Shown: positions 9,568-19,455, numbered from the stretch's first letter. The stretch is 64,000 bases of DNA from Stutzerimonas stutzeri (GCF_002890895.1 NZ_POUL01000005.1:124001-188000), one strand, 5' to 3'. Notes: generated by a model from the letters alone, not told the origin. Numbers and translations: made by a program.

Positions 9568-10149
9568 ATGCGCGTCGCCTTGCCGTATCTTCTTTTCGCC
9601 TCGCTTTCCATCACCGGCTGCAGCATCAAGCAGACCGTTACGGCTGCGCATCTGTCGCCCGAGCTGGCGCCGGAGATCTGTGCCATTCCGGCCGTTGGGC
9701 TTCGCGCCGGCTTCAACACCACCTATCAGCAGTTGCTCAGTGACAAGGGATTCAAGGTCCGTCAGTTGGCGGCCGGCAGCAAACCCGACCGCTGTTCCTT
9801 GAGCACCACTTACACCGGGATCTGGCGCTGGGACCTTTTGCTCTACATGAGTTACGCCGACATCCGCGTCTACGAGCAGGGGCGTCAGGTGGGGCAGGCC
9901 GAATACGACGCGCGCTGGGGCAGTGGTCGCCCAGACAAATTCATCAGCGCCGAAAACAAGATTGCTGAACTCACCGACCAACTGTTCCCCGACGGGGCCA
10001 GCGGCCTGGGTGTCGCAAGGCCGCAGGCCGTTGTGAGTGCGCCGCTGAGCCCGCACGCGTACCGTCAGCAGCAACTGCAACGGTTGCAGGATGAGACGTT
10101 GTCTTACGAGGAATATCAACGCCGCTATCGTCAGCTGATGGAGGAGTAG
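9568..10149 (+). CDS. Lipoprotein (possibly Sbal_3080 family)
   Basis: A 193-residue predicted lipoprotein. The ATG at 9568 is preceded by AGGA seven bases away and gives a signal peptide MRVALPYLLFASLSITGC with a clear lipobox (SITG-C), so Cys18 would be lipidated. The mature part (ICAIPAVGLRAGFNTTYQQLL, YTGIWRWDLLLYMSYADIRV) resembles a small lipoprotein family I recall as Sbal_3080; the match is from memory. The C-terminal 40 residues are Gln/Arg-rich. Function is unknown. The gene has its own space between the transporter and the ribosome factor. Confidence 0.7.
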   Translation: MRVALPYLLFASLSITGCSIKQTVTAAHLSPELAPEICAIPAVGLRAGFNTTYQQLLSDKGFKVRQLAAGSKPDRCSLSTTYTGIWRWDLLLYMSYADIRVYEQGRQVGQAEYDARWGSGRPDKFISAENKIAELTDQLFPDGASGLGVARPQAVVSAPLSPHAYRQQQLQRLQDETLSYEEYQRRYRQLMEE

Positions 10150-10328
10150 CAGGCTCAGGCGGCTGGGGGCTTCGAAGCGCTGGCTTTCGGAGCTCAAGCG
10201 CTTCACTGATCTGGGTCAGCGAAGGCCTGTCCGCCGCTGGAGACAATTCAGCCAGACGAAACCGCTGAACCTCGGCGGTACAGACGCCTCGAACCTTAGT
10301 AGGTACGTCATCAATCAGGAGTAGTCGT

Positions 10329-10751
10329 ATGCATGTTCAAGTCAACAGCCACCACATCCCCGGCAGTGTCGAGCTGCATGAGTGGGTCGGTTCGACCGTA
10401 GAGGAGCGGCTGGAGCGTTTCGACGATTTCCTCACTCGCATCGAAGTACACGTCAGCGACGAGAATGCACAGAAGGCCGGCGCTGATGACAAGCGCTGCC
10501 AGATCGAAGCCCGCCCGAAGGGCCATCAGGCCGTATCGGTGACACACAAGGCCGAATCCCTTCAGTTGGCGGTTGAAGGTGCCGCGGAGAAGATGCGCCA
10601 CGCCCTTGAGCACCTGATCGGCAAGTTGGACACCAAGGTACTCTCTGGCGGCGAACTCAATGATCCATTGCGTGACGAGCAACCGCAGGCGGTAAAGGAT
10701 GCGATGCTCGAAGAGGAATTCCTGGAAAAACAGGAAGAGCTCGACAAGTAA
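10329..10751 (+). CDS. HPF/RaiA-family ribosome-associated factor
   Basis: A 140-residue S30AE-family protein. Its start MHVQVNSHHIPGSVELHEWV, the segment RIEVHVSDENAQK and CQIEARPKGHQAVSVTHKAE fit the beta-alpha-beta-beta-beta-alpha fold that binds the 30S decoding region and dimerises or silences ribosomes under stress. The C-terminal 30 residues are acidic and helical (DEQPQAVKDAMLEEEFLEKQEE), longer than in the minimal HPF but lacking the large dimerisation domain of long HPF. AGGAG precedes the ATG. It is a stand-alone gene, unlike the hpf copy usually next to rpoN, so it is probably a paralogue. A terminator follows at 10759. Confidence 0.87.
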   Translation: MHVQVNSHHIPGSVELHEWVGSTVEERLERFDDFLTRIEVHVSDENAQKAGADDKRCQIEARPKGHQAVSVTHKAESLQLAVEGAAEKMRHALEHLIGKLDTKVLSGGELNDPLRDEQPQAVKDAMLEEEFLEKQEELDK

Positions 10752-10758
10752 GGCGTCC

Positions 10759-10782
10759 GGCCCTGGTCTTTACCAGGGCCTT
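10759..10782 (+). terminator. Terminator after HPF/RaiA gene
   Basis: An 8-bp GC-rich stem (10759-10766 with 10773-10780) with a 6-base loop lies 7 bases after the stop. The T tract is short (TT then CCC), so termination may be partial. Confidence 0.55.
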
Positions 10783-10882
10783 CCCAGCTAAACCCGCTTC
10801 ACTCCTCATTATCGTTGCAGTCCGGAACCAGCCCTTGCCGTTGCGTTTCGAATGAGCAATGTCCTCCTCGGGTAGTCCCTTC

Positions 10883-11446
10883 ATGCAGATCATCCTGGTG
10901 CGTCACGGGCGGCCTGACCACAACGCCGACCCATGGAGTACGCCAGCCGGCATGAAGCACTGGGTCGAGGTTTACAATGCCGCCAGTGTTGTGGGCAGCG
11001 AGCGGCCGGAAGCCTTGCGACGTCTTGCTGAGTCGGTTGGCATTGTCGTCTGCAGCTCGCTGATGCGCTGCGTGGAGTCGCGCGACCATCTGGACTGCCA
11101 ATGCCTGCACCAGCCCGATCCCTTGTTTGCCGAGGCCCATCTGCCTTATCCGGACTGGGCTTATCCGTTGATGCCTTCTCGTGTCTGGCGTATTACGTTT
11201 CGCACGGCCTGGTTCCTTGGTTTCGCACGTCACACCGAGCCGGTGAGCGAATCGAGGCGACGTGCGAGTGTCGCGGCCGACAGGCTTATCGAGCTGGCGG
11301 AAACGCATGGCAGCGTGTTGCTGATGGGGCACAAGATCATGAACGCACTGATCGCCACGCAGCTGCGCCGACGGGGCTGGCAAGGGCCGGCACTGCCGCT
11401 GCTGTCGGGCTACTGGCATCCGAGCCGCTACCGCAAGCCATCCTGA
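10883..11446 (+). CDS. Histidine phosphatase (phosphoglycerate-mutase-like) protein
   Basis: A 187-residue member of the histidine phosphatase superfamily. The RHG signature sits at the very start (MQIILVRHGRPDH), with the phospho-accepting His at residue 9; this favours the ATG at 10883 over one 24 bases upstream. A second conserved segment, VLLMGHKIMNALI, carries the other catalytic His. ICSS-like VVCSSLMRCVESRDHL is the usual arginine-bearing loop region. The substrate (sugar phosphate, alpha-ribazole phosphate, protein or other) cannot be deduced. No operon partner is evident. Confidence 0.8.
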   Translation: MQIILVRHGRPDHNADPWSTPAGMKHWVEVYNAASVVGSERPEALRRLAESVGIVVCSSLMRCVESRDHLDCQCLHQPDPLFAEAHLPYPDWAYPLMPSRVWRITFRTAWFLGFARHTEPVSESRRRASVAADRLIELAETHGSVLLMGHKIMNALIATQLRRRGWQGPALPLLSGYWHPSRYRKPS

Positions 11447-11730
11447 TTCGTATGTCCTCAAGGTTGGCGGCAGTGACAGCGCAGACGTGGGCGAAGGCAG
11501 GCCTGAAAATCGGACGATCCAACAACCGCGGCCATTGATGAGGCAAAGTCAGGGGTAATACTCAGAAAAAATAGGGTTGTTGAACGGGGCTCCATGATTC
11601 ATCGCCTGCCCTCAAAAAGGCCGATGGCAGCTAAATCCCGACGTTTTGGATGAAAAGCCGACATAACGACGCAAAGTTTGCGTGAGGCGTGGGATTTGCA
11701 AGGGTGTCAGGGTTGGGCCTCGGCGGTGCG
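11447..11730. other. Gene-free stretch before the first Rsm-type sRNA
   Basis: No credible gene is seen between the histidine phosphatase and the upstream element of the first sRNA. The sequence is more AT-rich than the coding regions and has no strong hairpin with a T tract that I can find. Confidence 0.5.
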
Positions 11731-11748
11731 AATAGCCAAAGGCTTACA
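11731..11748 (+). promoter_or_regulatory. GacA-type upstream activating element, sRNA copy 1
   Basis: An 18-base element (AATAGC, 6-base spacer, CTTACA). The right half is a full match to the GacA consensus (TGTAAG-N6-CTTACA); the left half is degenerate. It lies 43 bases before a likely -10 (TAATCT, 11792-11797), centred about 64 bases before the inferred transcript start. The second sRNA copy has the same element at exactly the same distance, which supports function. Confidence 0.7.
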
Positions 11749-11803
11749 TGAATCTGCGCGATCACGACTACAGCTCCTGCGTTCAAGTAATTAATCTATG
11801 CCC

Positions 11804-11908
11804 ACTCTGAAGCGCAGGAAGCGCTCAGGATCAGGATGATCGACCATTGCCAGGAAGGCGCTCGAATGGAATCGGATAGGTCAGAAAAACCCGCTTCGGC
11901 GGGTTTTT
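11804..11908 (+). ncRNA. RsmX/RsmY-type regulatory sRNA, copy 1
   Basis: An inferred transcript of about 105 nt folds into three successive short hairpins that each expose AGGA in the loop: AGCGC-AGGAA-GCGCT (11811-11825), GATC-AGGAT-GATC (11829-11841) and GCC-AGGAA-GGC (11849-11859). Further single-stranded GGA triplets lie at 11868 and 11874. It ends in a classic terminator (CCCGC-TTCG-GCGGG then five T, 11890-11908). Repeated GGA-in-loop hairpins are the hallmark of sRNAs that sequester the translational repressor RsmA/CsrA downstream of GacS/GacA. The 5' end is inferred from the -10 at 11792. The exact family name (X, Y or another) cannot be set without a search. Confidence 0.85.
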
Positions 11909-12140
11909 GCTTTTCCGCACCCTGCACACGCGTTTCGCGTCAGGCATTGCGCAGCACAGTTTGGCGGCGCTCGGAAAATGCTTCCTGGCCAAGCCACAGA
12001 CTGTTTCGGCAAGATTTGGCTTCTGCCATGCTGATGCTTTATGAAGTCACCGTCTGGTTTATCTCTGAAATTACCAGTGACTCAAATATTCCCGTGGCTG
12101 GGCAGTACTTTATAACTGAATTTAAATAATCCAGACGAAA

Positions 12141-12167
12141 AAAAGCCCCGCCGAAGCGGGGCTTTTT
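12141..12167 (-). terminator. Terminator of cold-shock gene (bidirectional shape)
   Basis: A 7-bp GC stem (12145-12151 with 12156-12162, loop CGAA) is flanked by A runs on the left and T runs on the right, so it can stop transcription on either strand. It lies 13 bases beyond the cold-shock stop. Confidence 0.85.
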
Positions 12168-12179
12168 ATTTCAGGCGTC

Positions 12180-12392
12180 TTAAGAGACTTGAACCTGATC
12201 AGCCTGCATTCCTTTCTGGCCCTTAGTGGCCAGGAAAGAAACTGCTTGGCCTTCGCTCAGGCTTTTGAAACCTGCGCTTTCGATCGAACGATAATGAACG
12301 AACAGGTCTTCGCTGCCGTCGGTCGGCGTAATAAAGCCGAAACCTTTTTCATCGTTGAACCATTTAACTGTGCCATTTTGACGAGTAGACAT
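12180..12392 (-). CDS. Cold-shock-domain RNA chaperone (CspA family)
   Basis: A 70-residue single cold-shock domain (OB fold). Both RNA-binding motifs are intact: RNP1 as KGFGFITP around residues 16-23 and RNP2 as LFVHYRSI around 30-37. The start [20 protein letters not shown] is typical of Pseudomonas CapB/CspD-like proteins. GGGAG lies eight bases before the ATG. It binds single-stranded RNA and DNA and eases mRNA structure in the cold or in slow growth. It is transcribed against the two flanking Rsm-type sRNAs, each several hundred bases away. Confidence 0.93.
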   Translation of the reverse strand: MSTRQNGTVKWFNDEKGFGFITPTDGSEDLFVHYRSIESAGFKSLSEGQAVSFLATKGQKGMQADQVQVS

Positions 12393-12545
12393 GAGTATCT
12401 CCCAGGTGTATTAAGGCTGCAGCGCTGAATTGTCCGGCGCCGAGACTGAGAAGCGAGAAGCAAAACGATCCGAGGAGATGAAACAGAGAAACATCATGCC
12501 GGGTGTCGAAGTGTTAATTGCGAAGCAGTGACCCGGAATATACGC
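12393..12545 (-). promoter_or_regulatory. Probable long leader and promoter of cold-shock gene
   Basis: A TATATT box on the minus strand at 12542-12537 would place the transcript start near 12530 and leave an untranslated leader of about 140 bases, as is common for cold-shock mRNAs. No good -35 hexamer is visible, so the call rests on the -10 alone. Confidence 0.35.
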
Positions 12546-12905
12546 ACATAAAAAGATATGTACAGCATTGTTTGCCTAAGGCTGTTTCAAGAAGGTGACT
12601 ACTGAGCATCTACAAAAAATGAGTTAGCCTGTTATCTCCGTTATTTACAGTCACATATCTCGCCGTTTTCATAAGATTAAATGTTGTGAAATTTCGCCGA
12701 AACTTTATGGGTCGTTTATCGCTCGGCTGGCGGCCAGTTCGCGCCTGCATTGAGAGATTACGGTCTGACATTAGCCCAATCTCCATGGCCCGTGCGGCGA
12801 TAGCGCAGAAGCGACAGCGCTACGTTAACGCCTCAAGCGCATTGCTCCAGAGTTTGTTTCGAGTCAGCGCTTAGAGAGGCTCCCGACGATGCGTTTGTCC
12901 CTTCC

Positions 12906-12923
12906 TATAGCGAAAGGCTTACA
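12906..12923 (+). promoter_or_regulatory. GacA-type upstream activating element, sRNA copy 2
   Basis: TATAGC, 6-base spacer, CTTACA, sharing the segment AGC-N-AAAGGCTTACA with the element of copy 1. It is followed after exactly 43 bases by the -10 TAATCT (12967-12972), the same spacing as in copy 1, although the bases between differ. Confidence 0.7.
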
Positions 12924-12978
12924 AGGATCCCAGTCTTTTGCTCTTCAGCTTGCACGGCCGGATGATTAATCTATGCCC

Positions 12979-13086
12979 AGCTCTGAAGCGCAGGACGCGC
13001 TCAGGATCAAGGAAGATCGACCATCGCCAGGAAGGCACCCGGAAGGATTCGGATGGTCAGGAAAAACCCGCTTCGGCGGGTTTTTT
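12979..13086 (+). ncRNA. RsmX/RsmY-type regulatory sRNA, copy 2
   Basis: An inferred transcript of about 108 nt, closely similar to copy 1. It has the hairpins AGCGC-AGGAC-GCGCT (12987-13001), GATC-AAGGAA-GATC (13005-13018) and GCC-AGGAA-GGC (13026-13036), more GGA triplets at 13041, 13045, 13051 and 13060, and the same terminator (CCCGC-TTCG-GCGGG, then six T). The changes against copy 1 fall in loops and linkers while the stems stay paired, as expected for an RNA under structural selection. Predicted role: titration of RsmA/CsrA-type proteins under GacS/GacA control. Confidence 0.85.
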
Positions 13087-13165
13087 GTTGCCCATGGAAA
13101 ACCGCCGGGAATGCCATAACGTTCCGGCAACCGCGGCACGTGGTGCCACAGCGCAGCCTATCGCT

Positions 13166-14080
13166 TCACCGCGGCAGACTGTCGTGTTCACTTATCGCGA
13201 CGATCTGTTCGATCAGCCATTGCAGGGCAGCATCCCGTTCACGTTGCGCAACGCTGACGATATCCAGCCGGAAGCTACCGAGATCGAAGGGCAGGTCAAA
13301 CAGTTGGAGCGGTAGCATCTCCGCGAAATAGCGCGCCAGCTGCGTCGGCAGCACCGCGGCCAGATCGCTACGCGCGACGATATGTGCGGCCTGCAGGTAG
13401 TTCGGGGTGGTGTAGACCACATCGCGGCTGAGTCCTTGCTCCTCCAGCCATTGATCGACCATGCCGCGCGTCTGTCCGCCGTGGACCCAGAGGTGGCGCA
13501 GGCGCAAAAAGCCGTCGAGGTCCAGTGTCTTGCCAACCAACGGATGACCCTTGCGCACCGCAATCTGCAAGGTTTCGCTGGCCCAGCGTCGGGTATGAAA
13601 ACGGGTCGGCACTTCGACGAAGCGGCCGAGAACCAGATCCAGCTTGCCGTCATCCAGCGCTTCGACCGGCAGGCTTGGGGTCAGATGCTCGATGGCGAGC
13701 TGAATCCCCGGTGCCACGCTCGCCAGGCGAGCCATTAGCGCAGGCATGCAGACCAGCTCGACGTAATCGGTCACGGCGATGACGAAGCGCTGGCGGCTGG
13801 TGCTCGGATCGAAGAAATCCCCGGCATTCAAGGTGTGCTCGATCTGCTGCAACGCATCGCGGATCGGCGCCTCCAGGCTCAGCGCGCGCGGCGTCGGTTG
13901 CATGGCGCGGCCAACACGGACCAGCAGCGGATCATCGAGCAGTTCGCGTAGACGATTGAGTGCATTACTGACGGCCGGTTGGCTGAGCGAAAGCCGCTCC
14001 GCAGCGCGGGAGACATTGCGTTCGCGTAGCAGGGCGTCCAGCACGCGAAGGAGGTTGAGGTCAAAGTTATAGATATTCAT
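13166..14080 (-). CDS. LysR-family transcriptional regulator
   Basis: A 304-residue LysR regulator. From the ATG at 14080 it reads MNIYNFDLNLLRVLDALLRE, then the helix-turn-helix RNVSRAAERLSLSQPAVSNALN around residues 22-43, and a periplasmic-binding-like effector domain from about 95 on. The start and spacing resemble the NodD/LeuO-like subgroup. It is divergent from the hydroxyacyl-CoA dehydrogenase operon with about 100 bases between starts, so it probably controls that operon in response to an acyl or aromatic metabolite. The upstream frame to 14116 has no better ribosome site. Confidence 0.87.
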   Translation of the reverse strand: MNIYNFDLNLLRVLDALLRERNVSRAAERLSLSQPAVSNALNRLRELLDDPLLVRVGRAMQPTPRALSLEAPIRDALQQIEHTLNAGDFFDPSTSRQRFVIAVTDYVELVCMPALMARLASVAPGIQLAIEHLTPSLPVEALDDGKLDLVLGRFVEVPTRFHTRRWASETLQIAVRKGHPLVGKTLDLDGFLRLRHLWVHGGQTRGMVDQWLEEQGLSRDVVYTTPNYLQAAHIVARSDLAAVLPTQLARYFAEMLPLQLFDLPFDLGSFRLDIVSVAQRERDAALQWLIEQIVAISEHDSLPR

Positions 14081-14182
14081 CGGATGAATCTGAAACATCA
14101 CAAGACTAAATTTCAAAAATAGTAGCGTCTTCGTCTATGGTTGGTCTCCAGTTTTTTCCGCCTTGCGATGAGGACAGCTGCT

Positions 14183-15421
14183 ATGAGCCAAACCGGTTTC
14201 GATATCCAGACCGCCGCCGTGATCGGCGCGGGCACCATGGGCCGCGGTATCGTCATGAGCCTGGCCAACGCCGGTGTGCAGGTGCTGTGGCTGGACAACA
14301 ATCCCGAGATGCTCGACCAGGCGTTGGGCGTCGTGGCCGACACCTACGCGCATAACGTCCGCCAGGGGCGGATCGACGAGGCTCAGGCGGCTGCACGTCG
14401 CGCCTGCATCAGCAAAGCGGCCGATTATCAGGCGTTAGCCGATGTCGATCTGGTGATCGAAGCCGTTTACGAGAACCTCGAGCTAAAGCAGACCATCTTC
14501 CGCGAACTGGACGGCATCGTTAAGCCCACCGGCATTCTCGCCAGCAACACCTCGGCACTGGATATCGACGCCATCGCCGCCGTCACCCGGCGCCCGGAGC
14601 AGGTCGTGGGACTGCACTTCTTCAGCCCGGCACACATCATGAAATTGCTGGAAATCGTCCGCGGCGCGGAGACCTCCAAAGCCGTGCTCAAGGCGTCCAC
14701 TGAACTCGGCAAGCGCATGGGCAAGGTCAGCGTGATCGCCGGCAACTGCCAGGGCTTCATTGGCAACCGCATGCTCGCGACCTATGTGCGGGAAGCACGA
14801 ATGATGCTGCTCGAAGGGGCTTACCCGCACCAGGTAGACGCTGCGCTGCAGGGCTTCGGTTTTGCTATGGGGCCGTTCCGCATGTACGACGTAGTCGGCA
14901 TCGACCTGGAATGGCGTTCGCGCGAATTGGCCGGTAAGGGCCAGGATGAGCCTGAGGTGCAGATCGACAACCGCCTCTGCGAGCTTGGCCGCTTCGGTCA
15001 GAAATCCCGCATGGGCTACTACCGCTACGCCGAGGGCAGCCGCCAGGCCGAACACGACCCGGAAGTGGACGCGCTCGTGCAGCGCGAGTCCGAGCGGCTC
15101 GGCTTTCAACGTCGCGAAATTGGCAGCGAAGAAATTCTCGAGCGCTGCCTGCTGGCGTTGGTCAACGAAGGCGCGAAGATTCTTGAAGAAGGCATGGCCG
15201 AGTCCAGTGCTGATATCGACACCGTTTACCTCTACGGCTATGGCTTCCCGGCCGAAGTCGGCGGGCCGATGACCTGGGCTGATCGCCAAGGCCTGCCAGC
15301 CATTCGTGACCGGTTGAATGCACTGGCCGAGCGCCACGGGCCGCACTGGCAGCCGGCCGAGCTGATCGACAGCCTGGCCACGCTCGGCAGTTGCTTCGTT
15401 GACTACAAAAAGGAAGCCTGA
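14183..15421 (+). CDS. 3-hydroxyacyl-CoA dehydrogenase
   Basis: A 412-residue NAD-dependent dehydrogenase that oxidises 3-hydroxyacyl-CoA to 3-ketoacyl-CoA. The Rossmann motif GAGTMGRG lies near residue 18, the catalytic His region is GLHFFSPAHIMKLLEIV, and the C-terminal domain appears duplicated (FAMGPFRMYDVVGIDL and YGYGFPAEVGGPMTWAD). It corresponds to the dehydrogenase half of FadB without the N-terminal enoyl-CoA hydratase. The ATG at 14183 has GAGGA eight bases upstream. It is the first gene of a plus-strand operon, two bases before the acyl-CoA dehydrogenase start. Confidence 0.9.
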   Translation: MSQTGFDIQTAAVIGAGTMGRGIVMSLANAGVQVLWLDNNPEMLDQALGVVADTYAHNVRQGRIDEAQAAARRACISKAADYQALADVDLVIEAVYENLELKQTIFRELDGIVKPTGILASNTSALDIDAIAAVTRRPEQVVGLHFFSPAHIMKLLEIVRGAETSKAVLKASTELGKRMGKVSVIAGNCQGFIGNRMLATYVREARMMLLEGAYPHQVDAALQGFGFAMGPFRMYDVVGIDLEWRSRELAGKGQDEPEVQIDNRLCELGRFGQKSRMGYYRYAEGSRQAEHDPEVDALVQRESERLGFQRREIGSEEILERCLLALVNEGAKILEEGMAESSADIDTVYLYGYGFPAEVGGPMTWADRQGLPAIRDRLNALAERHGPHWQPAELIDSLATLGSCFVDYKKEA

Positions 15422-15423
15422 GC

Positions 15424-17214
<1,791 letters not shown>

Positions 17215-17238
17215 GCTAATCGATCACAGGAGGCACCG

Positions 17239-18402
17239 ATGCATCCGTTCAGCTTTGCCACAACCGCCCAACTGATTTGTGAGCCCGGCTCGTCGCGCCG
17301 GCTGGCCAGTCTCTGCAAGGAGCGCGAGGCGCGTTCCGTATTGGTCGTGACCGATCCTGGGATTACCCGCTTCGGCCTGCTCAACGAGGTGCTTCCGGGT
17401 TTCGAGACGGAAGGGTTGAAGGTCGCCGTTTACGATCAGGTCGTCGCTGATCCGCCGGAAGCCATCGTGCTGGCCGCCGTCGAGCAGGCCCGGTCAGCTG
17501 GCGCTGATCTGGTGATCGGCTTTGGTGGCGGCAGCTCGATGGATGTCGCCAAGCTGGTGGCCCTTCTGGCACACCCGGACAACACCCAGACCCTGCAGGA
17601 TATCTACGGCGTCGGTAACGCCAAGGGCAAGCGTTTGCCGTTGATTCAGGTGCCGACCACCGCAGGCACCGGCTCCGAGGTCACTCAGATCGCCATTATC
17701 ACCACCGGCGAAACCACCAAGATGGGCGTGGTCTCGCCCCTGCTGCTGCCGGACCTGGCGCTGCTCGACGCTGACCTTACCCTCGGCTTGCCACCGGCGG
17801 TGACGGCCGCCACCGGGATCGACGCCATGGTGCATGCCATTGAGGCCTACACCAGCGCTTTGAAGAAAAACCCGATGTCCGACCTGCTGGCGCGCGAGGC
17901 GCTGCGTCTGCTGGCGGCCAACCTCGACGAAGCCGTACACAACGGCAGCAACCGCGAGGCGCGCCAGGCCATGCTGCTCGGTGCCTGCCTGGCCGGGCAG
18001 GCCTTCGCCAACGCCCCCGTGGCTGCGGTGCATGCGCTGGCCTATCCGCTGGGCGGCAACTTCCACATTCCGCACGGGCTGTCGAACGCGCTGGTGCTGC
18101 CGCAGGTGTTGCGTTTCAACGTCAATGCGGCGACCACCCATTACGGCGAGCTGGCGCCGATCATCCTTGGTGATCGGCTGCGCAAGGATGATCCGTCGAC
18201 TTATGCCGAGCAGCTGATCGAGGAATTCGAGCAGATGAGTGCACGTGTCGGTCTGCCGACCCGTTTGCGCGACGCCGGTGTGCCGGAGGACATGCTGTCG
18301 CAACTGGCGAAGGAGGCGATGCTCCAGCAACGCCTGCTGGTCAACAATCCACGCGAAGTGACCGAGGCTGATGCCTTGGCCATCTACCGCGCCGCGTACT
18401 GA
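17239..18402 (+). CDS. Iron-containing alcohol dehydrogenase
   Basis: A 387-residue group III (Fe-dependent) alcohol dehydrogenase. It shows the NAD-binding GFGGGSSMDVAKL around residue 93-105, VPTTAGTGSEVTQIA, and the metal-ligand segments GIDAMVHAIEAYTS and HALAYPLGGNFHIPHGLSNA. Aggag-type ribosome signal CAGGAGG precedes the ATG. It would interconvert an alcohol and an aldehyde or ketone. In this operon it may process an alcohol or hydroxyacid that feeds into or leaves the acyl-CoA steps; the substrate is not known. Confidence 0.92.
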   Translation: MHPFSFATTAQLICEPGSSRRLASLCKEREARSVLVVTDPGITRFGLLNEVLPGFETEGLKVAVYDQVVADPPEAIVLAAVEQARSAGADLVIGFGGGSSMDVAKLVALLAHPDNTQTLQDIYGVGNAKGKRLPLIQVPTTAGTGSEVTQIAIITTGETTKMGVVSPLLLPDLALLDADLTLGLPPAVTAATGIDAMVHAIEAYTSALKKNPMSDLLAREALRLLAANLDEAVHNGSNREARQAMLLGACLAGQAFANAPVAAVHALAYPLGGNFHIPHGLSNALVLPQVLRFNVNAATTHYGELAPIILGDRLRKDDPSTYAEQLIEEFEQMSARVGLPTRLRDAGVPEDMLSQLAKEAMLQQRLLVNNPREVTEADALAIYRAAY

Positions 18403-18461
18403 CCCTGTTGGTGCACCGCGTCGCCTGCGGTGTGCCGGTTTGCTGAACAAGGACTTCTCGA

Positions 18462-18905
18462 ATGGCCGAACAACCGCAGCACCTGCGCGCCAATTACCGT
18501 CACTTCCAGCCGATCACTACGCGCTGGCATGACAACGATATCTATGGCCACGTGAACAATGTCGTCTACTACAGCTATTTCGACAGCGCGGTTAACACCT
18601 ATCTGATTGCGCGTGGCGGGTTGGATATTCACGAAGGCGAGGTGGTGGGGTTCGTGGTCAGTTCTTCGTGCGACTACTTCGCCTCCATCGCCTTTCCCGA
18701 TGTGCTGGAAGTCGGGCTGCGGGTCGGCAAGCTTGGCAACAGTTCGGTGCAGTACGAGCTGGCGATTTTCAAGGCAGGCGAAGCGCAGGCCTGTGCGGCG
18801 GGGCGCTTCGTGCATGTGTTCGTGGACCGCGCCAGCAACCGGCCGACGCCGATCCCGAGCGGTTTGCGGCAGGCGCTCGAAGCGCTGGTGATGACGGCCG
18901 GATAA
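18462..18905 (+). CDS. Acyl-CoA thioesterase (4HBT hotdog family)
   Basis: A 147-residue hotdog-fold thioesterase. The motif [20 protein letters not shown] near residues 21-40 contains the catalytic Asp (D26 by analogy to YbgC and 4-hydroxybenzoyl-CoA thioesterase). It hydrolyses an acyl-CoA to free acid and CoA and is the last gene of the operon started at 14183, 59 bases after the alcohol dehydrogenase and just before a strong terminator. It resembles the thioesterases found with carnitine-catabolism genes, but no carnitine dehydrogenase is nearby. Confidence 0.87.
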   Translation: MAEQPQHLRANYRHFQPITTRWHDNDIYGHVNNVVYYSYFDSAVNTYLIARGGLDIHEGEVVGFVVSSSCDYFASIAFPDVLEVGLRVGKLGNSSVQYELAIFKAGEAQACAAGRFVHVFVDRASNRPTPIPSGLRQALEALVMTAG

Positions 18906-18930
18906 ACCTCAGCTCTGCGGTAGACAGCTG

Positions 18931-18957
18931 AACGGCCGAGCTTTTTCGGCCGTTTCA
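18931..18957 (+). terminator. Terminator at end of acyl-CoA operon
   Basis: A 9-bp perfect stem (18931-18939 with 18946-18954) has a T-rich loop and short T tract. It lies between the convergent thioesterase and glycine-zipper genes and could serve both. Confidence 0.75.
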
Positions 18958-18993
18958 CTGTGGATGGTCGCGCCGCGCTACGGAGCGGCTGAC

Positions 18994-19455
18994 TCAGCGG
19001 TGATGCTTGTGTTTGTGCTTCCAGTGTCCCTTGGCTTTGCCTGGGTGGCCGTAGTAACGGCGGTCGTCACGGTAGCGACGGTCATTGCGATAGTCGTCAT
19101 CGTCGCCGTAGGCATTGCCGATCGCGCCGCCTGCGCCGCCACCCACGGCTGCACCAATCAGGCCGCCGGTGCTGCCCCCGACGTGCTGGCCGATCACGTT
19201 ACCGCCCGCTGCGCCAAGGCCACCACCAATGGCCGCTTCGGTGCGGCTGCGCTTGTCGGCGCCGACCATGCCGCCCGCAGCGCCGCCTACACCGGCGCCG
19301 ATCGTGGCGCCCGTCGAGCCGCCAAGATGCTCACCGACGACCGAGCCGAGTGCACCGCCCAATGCTCCGCCGACAGCGGCTTCGGTGTTGCTCGCGGCGG
19401 CGATACCGCCGTAGGTCAGGCCAAGGGAAAGAACTATCAGCTGCAGGGACTTCAT
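18994..19455 (-). CDS. Glycine-zipper envelope protein
   Basis: A 153-residue exported protein. The ATG at 19455 is preceded by GAGGTG and gives the signal peptide MKSLQLIVLSLGLTYGGIAAA. The mature part has four or more glycine-zipper repeats of the GGALGGALGSVVGEHLGG kind, including GGAAGGMVGA and GGAGGAIGNAYG, followed by an acidic patch DDDD and a His/Lys/Arg-rich tail ending KHKHKHHR. Glycine zippers of this type insert in or line the outer membrane or periplasm. The charged tail might bind metal or polyanions; that is inference. Confidence 0.75.
   Translation of the reverse strand: MKSLQLIVLSLGLTYGGIAAASNTEAAVGGALGGALGSVVGEHLGGSTGATIGAGVGGAAGGMVGADKRSRTEAAIGGGLGAAGGNVIGQHVGGSTGGLIGAAVGGGAGGAIGNAYGDDDDYRNDRRYRDDRRYYGHPGKAKGHWKHKHKHHR

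Noticed and set aside
11836-12129. 97-codon frame overlapping sRNA copy 1
   Set aside because: It runs through the sRNA terminator, has a poor ribosome site and no protein-like composition.
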